This document shows, in pieces, positions 1 to 7,043 of a stretch of DNA of 46,698 bases (its first letter is position 1; the number at the start of each line of letters is the position of its first letter). A program made the position numbers and the translations under genes. The notes under the pieces are model-generated. The model was not told the origin of the DNA, did not search any database, and saw nothing but the letters and a program-made list of their open reading frames with translations. Source of the DNA: Acidobacteriota bacterium (GTDB taxonomy: Bacteria; Acidobacteriota; Terriglobia; Acidiferrales; UBA7541); the NCBI GenBank assembly GCA_016201285.1, contig JACQDE010000012.1, positions 1-46,698 on the forward strand, written 5' to 3'.

Positions 1-55
1 GCGCACGAAGTTTCTCCTCGACGAGGGATTTCGCCCACTCACGCCGGGCATCTGA
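1..55 (+). CDS. possible 3' end of a gene cut by the window edge
   Basis: Reading from base 2, an open frame runs to a TGA at 53-55 and would encode a tail ending FRPLTPGI. Nothing identifies the product, and 17 codons of open frame can occur by chance. It is listed only because it lies at the window edge on the same strand as the following genes. Confidence 0.2.
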   Translation, partial: RTKFLLDEGFRPLTPGI

Positions 56-89
56 GCTTCGTGCATACTAGAGTGCATTCACAATTCCA

Positions 90-116
90 AACAGGGAGTT
101 TTTCAGCGCCCTGTTA
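90..116. repeat. hairpin repeat with TTTTTCAGCGCCCTGTT core
   Basis: AACAGGG (90-96) can pair with CCCTGTT (109-115). The core TTTTTCAGCGCCCTGTT recurs exactly at 10162-10178, and a similar sequence lies in reverse orientation at 46570-46586. Both exact copies also have ACAATT a short distance upstream. It behaves like a dispersed intergenic repeat and not like part of a gene. Confidence 0.55.
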
Positions 117-240
117 GGGATCAGGGACGGACGGCCGTTCGTTCGTCCATTCACCTCAAGAAATAGGCAGGAGAGCCGCGCAGGATTCTGAAAAGCTGTT
201 GTCGCGAAAATAGTCGAAGGGTAAAATGTGACAAAGTGAG

Positions 241-453
241 GTGTGCGTTGCGCCGCGTGATTCTTTTCGTGGTGAAGATGACTACTGGGTGATCGAATGT
301 CCCAGCCTGCCTGGTTGCATTTCACAGGGAAAGGCCCGCGAGGAGGCGGTTGCCAACATCAAGGAAGCGATTCGCGGTTATGTCCGCGCACTCGAAGACG
401 ACCACCTCGATGTTCCTCCTGAAGATTCCGAAGCAAAAATGCTTAGGGTTTGA
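241..453 (+). CDS. HicB-family antitoxin, apparently frameshifted at its N-terminus
   Basis: The protein carries the HicB fold signature: DDYWVIECPSLPGC, then ISQGKAREEAVANIKEAI and a short C-terminal tail. HicB proteins neutralise the HicA mRNA interferase and often autoregulate. The first ten residues in this frame (MCVAPRDSFR) do not look like a HicB start. In the neighbouring frame, GTG 236 followed by codons 248-268 reads L-R-R-V-I-L-F, the expected first beta strand, and this would join the main frame if one base were added near 266-268. The simplest reading is a one-base deletion, either a real mutation or a sequence error. A TTG overlapping the stop begins a hicA-like stub. Confidence 0.7.
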   Translation: MCVAPRDSFRGEDDYWVIECPSLPGCISQGKAREEAVANIKEAIRGYVRALEDDHLDVPPEDSEAKMLRV

Positions 454-482
454 GCAAGCTAACAGTTATTGCAGGCCGCACC
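450..482 (+). pseudogene. hicA toxin stub overlapping the hicB stop
   Basis: TTG at 450-452 overlaps the hicB stop (TTGA) and starts a frame reading L-S-K-L-T-V-I-A-G-R-T. HicA proteins of this subfamily typically begin M-S-K-L-P-V-(I/L)-S-G-R/K, and hicB-hicA pairs often overlap as ATGA. After eleven codons the frame (SWPRAIRRLWELQEERGD) no longer resembles HicA and lacks its glycine-serine-histidine motif. I infer that the toxin gene was deleted from its second strand onward. The match is short, so chance is possible. Confidence 0.4.
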
Positions 483-531
483 AGTTGGCCACGGGCAATA
501 AGGCGACTCTGGGAACTCCAGGAGGAGCGCG

Positions 532-1476
532 GTGACTTACCTAGAGCGGATCAAAAAGCGATTTGAAAACAACCCGGTGGTCGCATGGTCTGTGATTGCG
601 GCATCCGTTGTGCTGACTCTAGCGGCAGTTGTTTCCACGCTCAAGCCAGTCGTTCAACAAGTCACCTCCAAGCCCGACTCCGTGCCCCTGTCGATCGTGA
701 TGGAGGCATATGATCCACGCTTTCGAACCGGCCCCGGGTCGGACCTCCTCAATTGGGGCGGGGGGAGCCAAGGTCTGTTCATCGAAACTACAAGCGAAAT
801 CAGACTACCTGCTGCGATTGATCCTGCTGAACTTGGCAATGCGCGGGATCCGGTGACTGAGTTCACGATGGGATTGCTTGCGCGTTTGAAAGCACATAAG
901 GAGATTGCGCGGGTGTGGGAGGTCGTACCGGGCGGAAAAGAAGTAGATGGAATGAGGGTCAAAGTCCAAATTACCTATGACGCGGGCCGGGACGCGCCTC
1001 CATGCATTATTCGCGAGTGGGGAGTCATCACAAAAGAGACACCACCTCCAAAATTAGGGCTGCTTATCAAATATCAAACTGGTGGCGCATACGTTGCCCC
1101 CGTTGGCGGTTTGGCTGAGATTGAGCAGCAGGCCGGAACATATCCAATTCAGCTCTGGATGGAGGAGAACGAAAAGAGCGAAGACTATGGGAGGGCGATA
1201 CCGAAGCAGTACACCCAGTACTTGAATCCAGGCGAGGTTGTGACACTGGACATCAGTGTACGCGGAAAGGCTGAGGATGTACTGGCGGACGATCCTAGGC
1301 CAAATGCGGCGCGCCAAGTCCGCGTGTATGCCAAAGTTCTAGTTGCCGGCAAGGAGTGGCAAGTGCTTTCCAAAAACCTTGTTCGGGTGGTTTTTCTGGA
1401 TGGAACAAACAGTTCGCAACTGGACTACCACAACGACGTGGAACAGTTGCGTCCCCTTGCCTATAGCCGCGAATAA
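532..1476 (+). CDS. membrane-anchored protein of unknown function
   Basis: The 314-residue product starts at GTG 532, chosen because AGGAGGAG lies 5-12 bases upstream. Residues about 17-38 (VVAWSVIAASVVLTLAAVVSTL) form one hydrophobic helix behind a short basic N-terminus, so the protein is probably anchored with the remainder (39-314) outside or exposed on one face. The soluble part has no motif I recognise; it alternates hydrophobic strands with Pro/Gly turns, suggesting a beta-rich domain. It stands alone between the hicBA remnant and the convergent small gene at 1584-1760. Confidence 0.65.
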   Translation: MTYLERIKKRFENNPVVAWSVIAASVVLTLAAVVSTLKPVVQQVTSKPDSVPLSIVMEAYDPRFRTGPGSDLLNWGGGSQGLFIETTSEIRLPAAIDPAELGNARDPVTEFTMGLLARLKAHKEIARVWEVVPGGKEVDGMRVKVQITYDAGRDAPPCIIREWGVITKETPPPKLGLLIKYQTGGAYVAPVGGLAEIEQQAGTYPIQLWMEENEKSEDYGRAIPKQYTQYLNPGEVVTLDISVRGKAEDVLADDPRPNAARQVRVYAKVLVAGKEWQVLSKNLVRVVFLDGTNSSQLDYHNDVEQLRPLAYSRE

Positions 1477-1583
1477 CATCCTGGCGGTGATCCTTTGACC
1501 TTGCCGAGTGGCCTGGGCTACGCGGCCATTTGCGCAAATGAGGAGTTGAACACGTCGCGGGCGATCATCGCATAGACCCACCG

Positions 1584-1760
1584 CTAGACAGAAGCCATCA
1601 AGTGCGACTTGAGGTGCTCGAGGACACGTTCGCGGTGTTCGAGCGCGGCGCGCTCTTCGGGGTCTCCGGTGTGGGCGACCTTTTCGCGAAGCGCGGGCAG
1701 CGAATCGTAGAGCAACTCCACGATGGCCCCAAGCTCCTCATCGTTCAAGGCGATTTGCAT
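1584..1760 (-). CDS. small conserved-looking acidic/helical protein
   Basis: A 58-residue protein starts at ATG 1760 with GGGAGGAAG just upstream; the longer frame to 1820 lacks a ribosome site. The product (MQIALNDEELGAIVELLYDSLPALREKV...) looks almost wholly alpha-helical, with charged heptad-like spacing and no Cys, signal or membrane segment. It lies 145 bases downstream of rtcB on the same strand and could be its last operon gene. I do not recognise the family. Confidence 0.55.
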   Translation of the reverse strand: MQIALNDEELGAIVELLYDSLPALREKVAHTGDPEERAALEHRERVLEHLKSHLMASV

Positions 1761-1904
1761 GGCTTCCTCCCGAGGGCTGGGGGCTGCTTTGTGCTTCGCG
1801 AACGACCGCTGCACGCACACTGAGCGGGTTGGGTGGAGGGTGGGCTCTCTTCTTTAGATGCAGTTTCTCGGAAAGAAGGAGGCAGCGGCCAGCGACGAGA
1901 GCCT

Positions 1905-3350
1905 TTATCCTTTAATGACACCCATGGGCCGCAGGCGGGCGACTTTGCGCGCGAGGCCGGCGTTGTGCACCACGTCAACCACGGCGTCGATGTCCTTGTA
2001 GGCTTCGGGGACTTCTTCGAGGATGCCGTCGCGGGTTTCGGCGCGGAGGATGATGCCCTGGTCGGCGAGCTTCTGCGTTTCGACGCGCGCGTCGCGGCCC
2101 TTCTTCGCTGCGGTGCGGGACATCGCGCGCCCCGCACCGTGGCACACCGTGCCGAACGTCTCCTCCATCGCCCGCTCGTTGCCGACCAGCACATAGCTTG
2201 CGGTGCCCATCGAGCCGGGGATGAGCACCGGCTGCCCTGCATCTTTGTACGCCGCGGGAATGAACGGCGAGCCCGCAGGAAATGAGCGCGTGGCGCCTTT
2301 GCGGTGCACCAGCACATCTTTCTCGCCGCCGTTCATTTTGTGCCGCTCGCGCTTGGCGATGTTGTGCGCCACGTCGTACACCGCCCGCAACGCCGCACCG
2401 ACGCCGAAAATCTTTTCGAACGCTTTCCGCGTAAAGTGCGTGATGGCCTGCCGGTTGGCCCACGCAAAATTCGCCGCCGCGGCCATGGCCGCCAGGTACT
2501 GCTCGCCTTCCGGCTTGTGGATGGGCACGCACGCCAGTTGCCGGTCGGGCAGCTCGATGGAGTACCGCCGCATCGCGTCGTTCATCAGCTTCAGATAGTC
2601 GGTGCACACCTGGTGCCCCAGCCCGCGCGACCCGCAGTGGATCAGCACCACGACCTGCTCCTCGCGCAGCCCGAACGCCTCCGCGATCTCCGGCTCGTAA
2701 ATCTTCTGCACGTACTGCACTTCGAGAAAATGGTTGCCGCTGCCGAGCGTGCCGATCTGCGTCCGCCCGCGCTGCTTGGCCCGGTCGGACACCTGCCGCG
2801 CGTCGGCGCCGGCCATGCACCCGGATTCCTCGCAGAACTCGACGTCCGCCGCTTCGCCGTAGCCGCGCTCGACGGTCCACGCCGCGCCGCGCTCGAGCAC
2901 GTCGTTCAACTCCGCGAAGCTGCACTCCACCGTCCCTTCCGAGCCCGTGCCCGACGGCACGTCACGGAAAAGCTGGTTCACCAGCTCTTTCAGCTTCGGC
3001 GTCACTTCATCCTTGTGCAGCGTGCTGGCCAGCAGCCGCACACCGCAGTTGATGTCAAACCCCACTCCGCCCGGTGAGATCACGCCCTTCTGCCAGTCCG
3101 TGGCCGCCACGCCGCCGATCGGAAAGCCGTAGCCCTGGTGGATGTCCGGCATCGCCAGCGAGCGGCCGACGATGCCCGGGAGGAACGCCACGTTCATGGC
3201 CTGCTCGATGGAGAGGTCTGTCACGATTTGCGTGAGAAGGCGCTCGTCGGCGTAAATCAGCGCGTCGGTGAGCATGCCGGCCTTGGTGCCGCGCGGCACT
3301 AGCCAGCGGTACGCATCGAGCTTTTTCAATTGGCTCTTGTCCATCGCCAC
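1905..3350 (-). CDS. rtcB: RNA-splicing ligase RtcB
   Basis: RtcB joins RNA 2',3'-cyclic-phosphate (or 3'-phosphate) ends to 5'-hydroxyl ends using GTP and Mn2+, in tRNA splicing or in repair of cleaved RNA. The 481-residue product has the full set of conserved blocks: MPDIHQGYGFPIGG (68-80), GGVGFDINCGVR with metal Cys102, GSGNHFLEV with His207, HCGSRGLGHQV with His238, VAHNIAKRERH with His329, HRKGATRSFPAG (349-360), PGSMGTASYVL and CHGAGRAMSR with His404, the residue guanylylated in the Pyrococcus enzyme. Length and His404 position equal those of the archaeal protein. No archease or rtcA lies nearby; a small gene follows at 1584-1760. Confidence 0.97.
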   Translation of the reverse strand: MAMDKSQLKKLDAYRWLVPRGTKAGMLTDALIYADERLLTQIVTDLSIEQAMNVAFLPGIVGRSLAMPDIHQGYGFPIGGVAATDWQKGVISPGGVGFDINCGVRLLASTLHKDEVTPKLKELVNQLFRDVPSGTGSEGTVECSFAELNDVLERGAAWTVERGYGEAADVEFCEESGCMAGADARQVSDRAKQRGRTQIGTLGSGNHFLEVQYVQKIYEPEIAEAFGLREEQVVVLIHCGSRGLGHQVCTDYLKLMNDAMRRYSIELPDRQLACVPIHKPEGEQYLAAMAAAANFAWANRQAITHFTRKAFEKIFGVGAALRAVYDVAHNIAKRERHKMNGGEKDVLVHRKGATRSFPAGSPFIPAAYKDAGQPVLIPGSMGTASYVLVGNERAMEETFGTVCHGAGRAMSRTAAKKGRDARVETQKLADQGIILRAETRDGILEEVPEAYKDIDAVVDVVHNAGLARKVARLRPMGVIKG

Positions 3351-3675
3351 GCAAGGCTCTCCTTTCCGACATTATAGACCTCCACCCGAGCGCGGGCACT
3401 AACGCCTGCGGGATGCTGATTTGCTTCGCGCTTCTGGTGGCGAATTCTCCGTACACACAAAAGCACCCCCTCTCGGTGGCGGCGGGGGTATCAGTTCGCG
3501 CGCTTCGGCGGAAGCGCGCAGTCACTCCTACAGTTTTGGCGAAGACTTATCTAGGGACTTGTCCACGCCGGGATCTCCACCGCCGAAGGCGCCTTACGCG
3601 CCGTCCCATATGGCTTGTGTTTACCCCTGGAGAAAGGCAGACCGTGGTTCTGAAAAAGATGCTCTGGAACAAGGG
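3351..3675. other. intergenic stretch without a recognisable gene
   Basis: This 325-base gap lies between the start of rtcB and the stop of the receiver-like gene at 3676-4173, both on the minus strand. It should hold the rtcB promoter. Short open frames on both strands lack ribosome sites and resemble nothing known. I see no tRNA, strong terminator or dispersed repeat in it. Confidence 0.5.
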
Positions 3676-4173
3676 TCATGCTGAAGATTTTCGCGCTCGT
3701 CGTTCGTCCTCTGTGGCGGCGCGCTCGGGTTTCGCGGTCTCCACCGATGGAAGGACGGGTATTGGAATCACGTTTGCCGCCGGCGCGGACGCGGCTGCGT
3801 GCAGCGCGTCCGTGCCGAGCAACTCCGCCAGCGCGCGGGCAAACTCCGCCGGGCGCAGTGCTGCCTCGCCCCACACCCGCCGACCACGCTCGAGCGCTGG
3901 CAGCCACCAGCAACCGTCATGCACGCCCACGCAGAAGTAGAGCGTGGTTTTCGTCCTTTCGAGCAGCGCCATCAGCGGAAACGCGCTGCCGTCGGGCAGT
4001 CCCATCTCGCTCAGCACCAGATCGAACGTCCTTGCGCGCACTGCCGCACGCGCGTCTTCCAGGGAGTTAGCGATCTGACAAGCGCACCCGCTGCGGCAGA
4101 GCCGCTCAAAAAACTGTGAGCCCGGCGTGAAGCTACGTCCCACCAGCAGGATGTGCGGCGTATCGGCGCGCAT
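3676..4173 (-). CDS. stand-alone pseudo-receiver (response-regulator-like) protein
   Basis: The 165-residue protein starts at ATG 4173, with GAGAGGA upstream; a TTG at 4194 is less likely. The first beta strand (HILLVGRSF), the FDLVLSEMGLPDGSAFPLM segment and the later strand (TLYFCVGV) fit a CheY-like receiver fold. In FDLVLSEMGLPDG the position of the phosphorylated Asp appears to be Glu, and the conserved Lys near the fifth strand is not visible. It may therefore act without phosphorylation, as a partner protein. Residues about 125-165 are a low-complexity tail. It has no output domain. The next minus-strand gene upstream, at 4221-4604, is of the same kind. Confidence 0.7.
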   Translation of the reverse strand: MRADTPHILLVGRSFTPGSQFFERLCRSGCACQIANSLEDARAAVRARTFDLVLSEMGLPDGSAFPLMALLERTKTTLYFCVGVHDGCWWLPALERGRRVWGEAALRPAEFARALAELLGTDALHAAASAPAANVIPIPVLPSVETAKPERAATEDERRARKSSA

Positions 4174-4220
4174 AGGCGTCCTCTCTTTGCGCAAGCCGCG
4201 GTTCGAGAGGCATGGCCGGC

Positions 4221-4604
4221 CTAGTAAGCGGCCAGAGCGCGGTTCAACGCGTTGTGGACGATCCGGTCCAGTTCGGCCCGGCTGAAGGGTGCGGCGACGT
4301 AGTCGAAGGCCCCCAACCTCATCGCTTCGAGGTATTCCTCGGGGTTGTCAATTCGTGATGTGACCACCACCGGCACATCTCCGCGCGCGGCTCTCGCCAC
4401 CGGCAGGAGATCGCGGAAGCTGCCGTCCACCAGGCAATCTTCACAGACCACCAGCGCCACCGGCTCTTCCGCCAGCAGCGCGCGCGCTTCGCGCACCGTG
4501 GATGCAAACACAGGCTCGACATCGTGATCGGGAAGGACGCTGGTTAACGCTTTCTGGCTTGCGGCATCGGCCAGGGCAATCAGGACACGTGTGCGGCCAA
4601 TCAT
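4221..4604 (-). CDS. stand-alone pseudo-receiver (response-regulator-like) protein
   Basis: This 127-residue single-domain protein follows the receiver order: strand RVLIALAD (5-12), helix ASQKALTSVL, strand VALVVCEDCLVDGSFRDLL, strand VPVVVTSRID, EEYLEAMRLGAFDYVAAPFSRAEL and a last helix. By alignment to VLSEMGLPDGS in its neighbour, the phospho-site is again Glu (CED), although the adjacent Asp could take the role. The usual Lys of the KPF motif is Ala (VAAPF). It is co-directional with the gene at 3676-4173, 47 bases away, and the pair may be one transcript. Confidence 0.75.
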   Translation of the reverse strand: MIGRTRVLIALADAASQKALTSVLPDHDVEPVFASTVREARALLAEEPVALVVCEDCLVDGSFRDLLPVARAARGDVPVVVTSRIDNPEEYLEAMRLGAFDYVAAPFSRAELDRIVHNALNRALAAY

Positions 4605-4832
4605 AACGGCCTCCCCAGTCGGGACGCTTCGATCGCGTGGCTTGTTGGCGGAGAGGGAAAACTTCCGGCGCTGTCAGCAACGCCGGACGAAGCGTCGCCT
4701 GAACTGTGCGCCAACTTCGTTCGAGGTTAGTCTTCGGTTCGTTCCGTGTCAACGATATCTTTCCGCTGTCCGGTGTTTCTGCTTTTCACTTCGTCTCGTA
4801 TTCGCCCCACGCCGCTTCCAGGAGGAAGAGCT

Positions 4833-4878
4833 TGTCATTCTGAGTCCCGATGATTTCCGTCGGGACGAAGAATCCCTC
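4833..4878. repeat. dispersed GTCAT-TCTGAG ... GAAGAATC repeat
   Basis: The frame GTCATTCTGAG, a central inverted repeat (GTCCCGA/TCGGGAC) and GACGAAGAATC make up one copy. Related copies are at 25796-25838, 34853-34890 and 36378-36435, each with a different central part between the conserved ends. Such elements are widespread in acidobacterial intergenic DNA as far as I recall; their function is unknown. Confidence 0.6.
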
Positions 4879-5100
4879 CCCCATCGCGCCCGTCTCAATC
4901 TCCGTTTCCGCCTTTCGGTTCTCGAATTTCCAGTTTCGAGATTCGTCTTCTCTATCTGTGCTTAGCTGTGTTCATCTCCGGTTTCGGGAGTCCGGTGGAC
5001 TCCACCGGAGTCCGTACATCGGACTGTGGTTCCAACCGGCCTGCCTGGTGTGCTATCCTTGATGTTTGCTTGGCACAATATTTCTGTGCCGGGTTCCCCG

Positions 5101-5179
5101 TGGCCGGGGCGTGTCCCGAAGCTTTGGGACCGGCTCGAGCGTCCCCACGGGTTGGGAAGGTCGGTGGGAAACCACCGAT
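5101..5179 (-). repeat. tRNA-Pro-derived element, copy D (inverted, diverged)
   Basis: Read on the minus strand this copy begins ATCGGTGGTTTCCC, has a variable middle, then the hairpin TCCCAAAGCTTCGGGA and ends CACGCCCCGGCCA. The same order (GGTGGTTTCCC, insert, TCCCGA..TCGGGA hairpin, CACTCGCCCCGACCA) occurs in copies B and C, and the ends match the T-arm and acceptor 3' strand of tRNA-Pro. It sits 31 bases upstream of the genuine tRNA-Pro and points away from it. Confidence 0.5.
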
Positions 5180-5210
5180 GGCACGTTTGTCCGCAGAGTT
5201 CTGTAGAAGT

Positions 5211-5288
5211 CGGGGCGTGGCTCAGCCTGGCTAGAGCGCCTGGTTCGGGACCAGGAGGTCGGTGGTTCAAATCCACTCGCCCCGACCA
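5211..5288 (+). tRNA. tRNA-Pro (anticodon CGG)
   Basis: The acceptor stem CGGGGCG (5211-5217) pairs with CGCCCCG (5278-5284), followed by discriminator A and an encoded CCA (5286-5288). The anticodon stem CCTGG/CCAGG encloses the loop TTCGGGA, giving anticodon CGG at 5246-5248, which reads proline codon CCG. The T-arm GGTGG-TTCAAAT-CCACT is intact. Its 3' part is the source of the interspersed elements at 16749-16963 and 19961-20080. Confidence 0.95.
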
Positions 5289-5425
5289 ATTATTTCAATC
5301 ACTTATCTCGTGCTTCTGGTCTTTCGTCCACACCGCTGTGGGCGATTTTGTAGACGGTCAACTTCACCTGACTGCGCTTAGTTGCGAATAGCACGATTCG
5401 CCACTCTTGATCACCAGGACGCGGG

Positions 5426-5635
5426 TCAATTCGTTTTCTTCCAGCCGTAAGGTGATTGATTTGTCGGCTTGAGGCTTATCCTCTCCTCTGCAGCCTTCGT
5501 GTAGACTGCCTCAGGCGTTCTCCCCAATTTCAAACCAATCACTCGAGTTGGCGTGTCCTGCTTTGCTAGCGTCCTTAACTGACGGATTTCTTCTTGAGAC
5601 CACTCCTTGCCGCTGTTTCTATTGTATTTAGCCAT
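5426..5635 (-). CDS. small SANT/Myb-like DNA-binding protein
   Basis: A 69-residue protein from ATG 5635 (AAGGA upstream). It has the tryptophan-acid pattern KEWSQEEIRQLRTLAK, then TPTRVIGLKLGRTPEAVYTKAAEE and a C-terminal KPTNQSPYG. This is a small family with a SANT/Myb-like helix-turn-helix shape that I recall as common in bacteria and without a known role. The first 61 bases of the gene lie inside the end of the upstream Rhs fragment in another frame, so the Rhs tip must have been joined onto this gene's promoter region by recombination. Confidence 0.75.
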   Translation of the reverse strand: MAKYNRNSGKEWSQEEIRQLRTLAKQDTPTRVIGLKLGRTPEAVYTKAAEERISLKPTNQSPYGWKKTN

Positions 5636-6555
5636 TGTTCCTTCCAATGACAGAATGTCCTTGCCGCCTCTTTCACCGCGTCTGACCTGCCCCCCGGAAC
5701 AGGAAATTCCGGAATGGCGCTTGGATATTGCTCCTTGATGTCCAACTGAATAAGTTGGTGCGCGCGTATCCCGAAGAGTTGCGCCGTGACGTAGAGTCCG
5801 AAACGAGCGAGCCTTAGTACAAGATCAATCAGCGGCGTTTCACCGGTCGGGTCGAGAAGACCAACAGGATCCGCGTGAACATATAAATACTTGTGAAGCG
5901 AAAGTGGCGAATGCGGGTCACCCTCAAAAGTATCCATGCTCCAGAATCTTCCAGAGCGGACATCGAGGTAGCGGGCACGGTTGTAGTAGAGATTCAGGTC
6001 GGGGTCGAACTGCTCTCCGGCATATAGATAGTTGTTGGGCGTCGTCCCTGTTTTGGAGATTAGATTCCCGAAAGCATCGTAGTCGTAGGTGTCGGTGATG
6101 GTTCCATTGGCGTCGGTGAGGAAGCGCGTGCTGCCGTGGCCGTCGTAGCCGAAGAAGCGCACTTCGGCGGGCTGCAGGAATATCGTGCGCCGCTGAGCGA
6201 TGAGGTCGAGGCCGTAGACGTACTCGCGTACCGGCTCGAACGAGCTCCCCGAAACAGTGCTCTGCTCGTGGATCACCTGCGCGTAACCGGTCGGATTGCG
6301 CTCGGCGGTGACGTACCACGTGGTCTGCGTGCCCACCTTTTTGGTCACGCGCACCCCGTCGCCGTCATAAAATACCTGTACGTTGTTCTTGGTGGCAAGG
6401 TGGTTCTCAAAGTCGTAAGTGACAGCGACGCCGCCGGAATTGGTGACGTTGCCGTTGCTATCGTAGGATTCGCCGCCGCTGGAGGCGCGGTCGCGGGCGT
6501 CGTAGCTGAACAGGCCCGGCGAAACGGCCGGCAAAAAGTGGTAGATTTCTCTCAC
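5575..6555 (-). CDS. orphan Rhs C-terminal fragment with truncated tip
   Basis: The 326-residue frame begins at a GTG without a good ribosome site and lacks the thousand or so residues of a full Rhs/YD-repeat protein. It carries YD-repeat units (SYDSNGNVT, YDGDGVRVTKK), [22 protein letters not shown], and the core end [39 protein letters not shown]. After LLDPTGE comes a variable tip of about 80 residues (IRAHQLIQLDIKEQYPS, PGGRSDAVKEAARTF) that I cannot assign. The last 20 or so codons overlap the SANT-like gene out of frame, so the natural tip end is lost. It is probably a displaced cassette, silent unless recombined. Confidence 0.7.
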   Translation of the reverse strand: MREIYHFLPAVSPGLFSYDARDRASSGGESYDSNGNVTNSGGVAVTYDFENHLATKNNVQVFYDGDGVRVTKKVGTQTTWYVTAERNPTGYAQVIHEQSTVSGSSFEPVREYVYGLDLIAQRRTIFLQPAEVRFFGYDGHGSTRFLTDANGTITDTYDYDAFGNLISKTGTTPNNYLYAGEQFDPDLNLYYNRARYLDVRSGRFWSMDTFEGDPHSPLSLHKYLYVHADPVGLLDPTGETPLIDLVLRLARFGLYVTAQLFGIRAHQLIQLDIKEQYPSAIPEFPVPGGRSDAVKEAARTFCHWKEQWLNTIETAARSGLKKKSVS

Positions 6556-6584
6556 AGGTAGCTGGGCCGACCTGGAAGGAAATC

Positions 6585-7043
6585 CTAGTTGAGCGAATGA
6601 ACGAACGCTCGAAGTGCCGAACGGAGTTGCTCCATTGCATCTTCAACAGCCGCAGGCATCCTGACCAGCCCGCCCTCGACGTCCTCCAAGGATTCTTGGA
6701 ATCTCTTGATGTCTACTTCGTGGGAGCTTGTTAGATTCCACCAGCCGTCGTGACCTTTTGGGAGGAACTTCCTGATACGTACGCGAGAGGCACCTTCAAC
6801 TTGGTCCCCTGGCAACAATTGGAAGGGAAACTGGGGCCCGTCGTTGCTAGCAAGTTCAATCGTAAACCGATCGAACTTGGGATCGGGATAAAAAAGGACA
6901 AAGATGTACCTTTTGGCTTCGATGTCACGCTTCCTGTATAAGATTCCCCCAAAGTCAGTGCCTGCCTTTTGGAAGTCGGGAAGCCTCGACTTCATCATCT
7001 TGTGGAACGCTTTCCGGAGCGACGTTGACAACGACCTTTTCAT
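6585..7043 (-). CDS. candidate immunity protein for the adjacent Rhs nuclease tip
   Basis: The 152-residue product has no signal or membrane segment and no motif I recognise; it mixes beta strands (YIFVLFYP, FTIELAS) with C-terminal helices (RFQESLEDVEGGL, DAMEQLRSALRAFVHSL). Its ATG directly abuts the TAA of the upstream Rhs fragment (TAA then ATG at 7046-7041), which is the usual place for the immunity gene of a polymorphic toxin. The immunity role is inferred from position only; it should be cytoplasmic and bind the tip of the 7044-8030 product. Confidence 0.6.
   Translation of the reverse strand: MKRSLSTSLRKAFHKMMKSRLPDFQKAGTDFGGILYRKRDIEAKRYIFVLFYPDPKFDRFTIELASNDGPQFPFQLLPGDQVEGASRVRIRKFLPKGHDGWWNLTSSHEVDIKRFQESLEDVEGGLVRMPAAVEDAMEQLRSALRAFVHSLN

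Larger units (their letters stand above)
4605..5210. other. 606-base intergenic region with repeats upstream of tRNA-Pro
   Basis: No gene is supported here. It contains a GTCATTCTGAG-type repeat with a GTCCCGA/TCGGGAC hairpin (4833-4878), a text-like repeat ATCTGTGCTTAGCTGTGTTC near 4958 that has a relative near 25926 (ATCTGTGTCTATCGGTGTTC), and an inverted, diverged copy of the tRNA-Pro-derived element (5101-5179). The left part should carry the promoter of the receiver-like genes. Confidence 0.55.
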
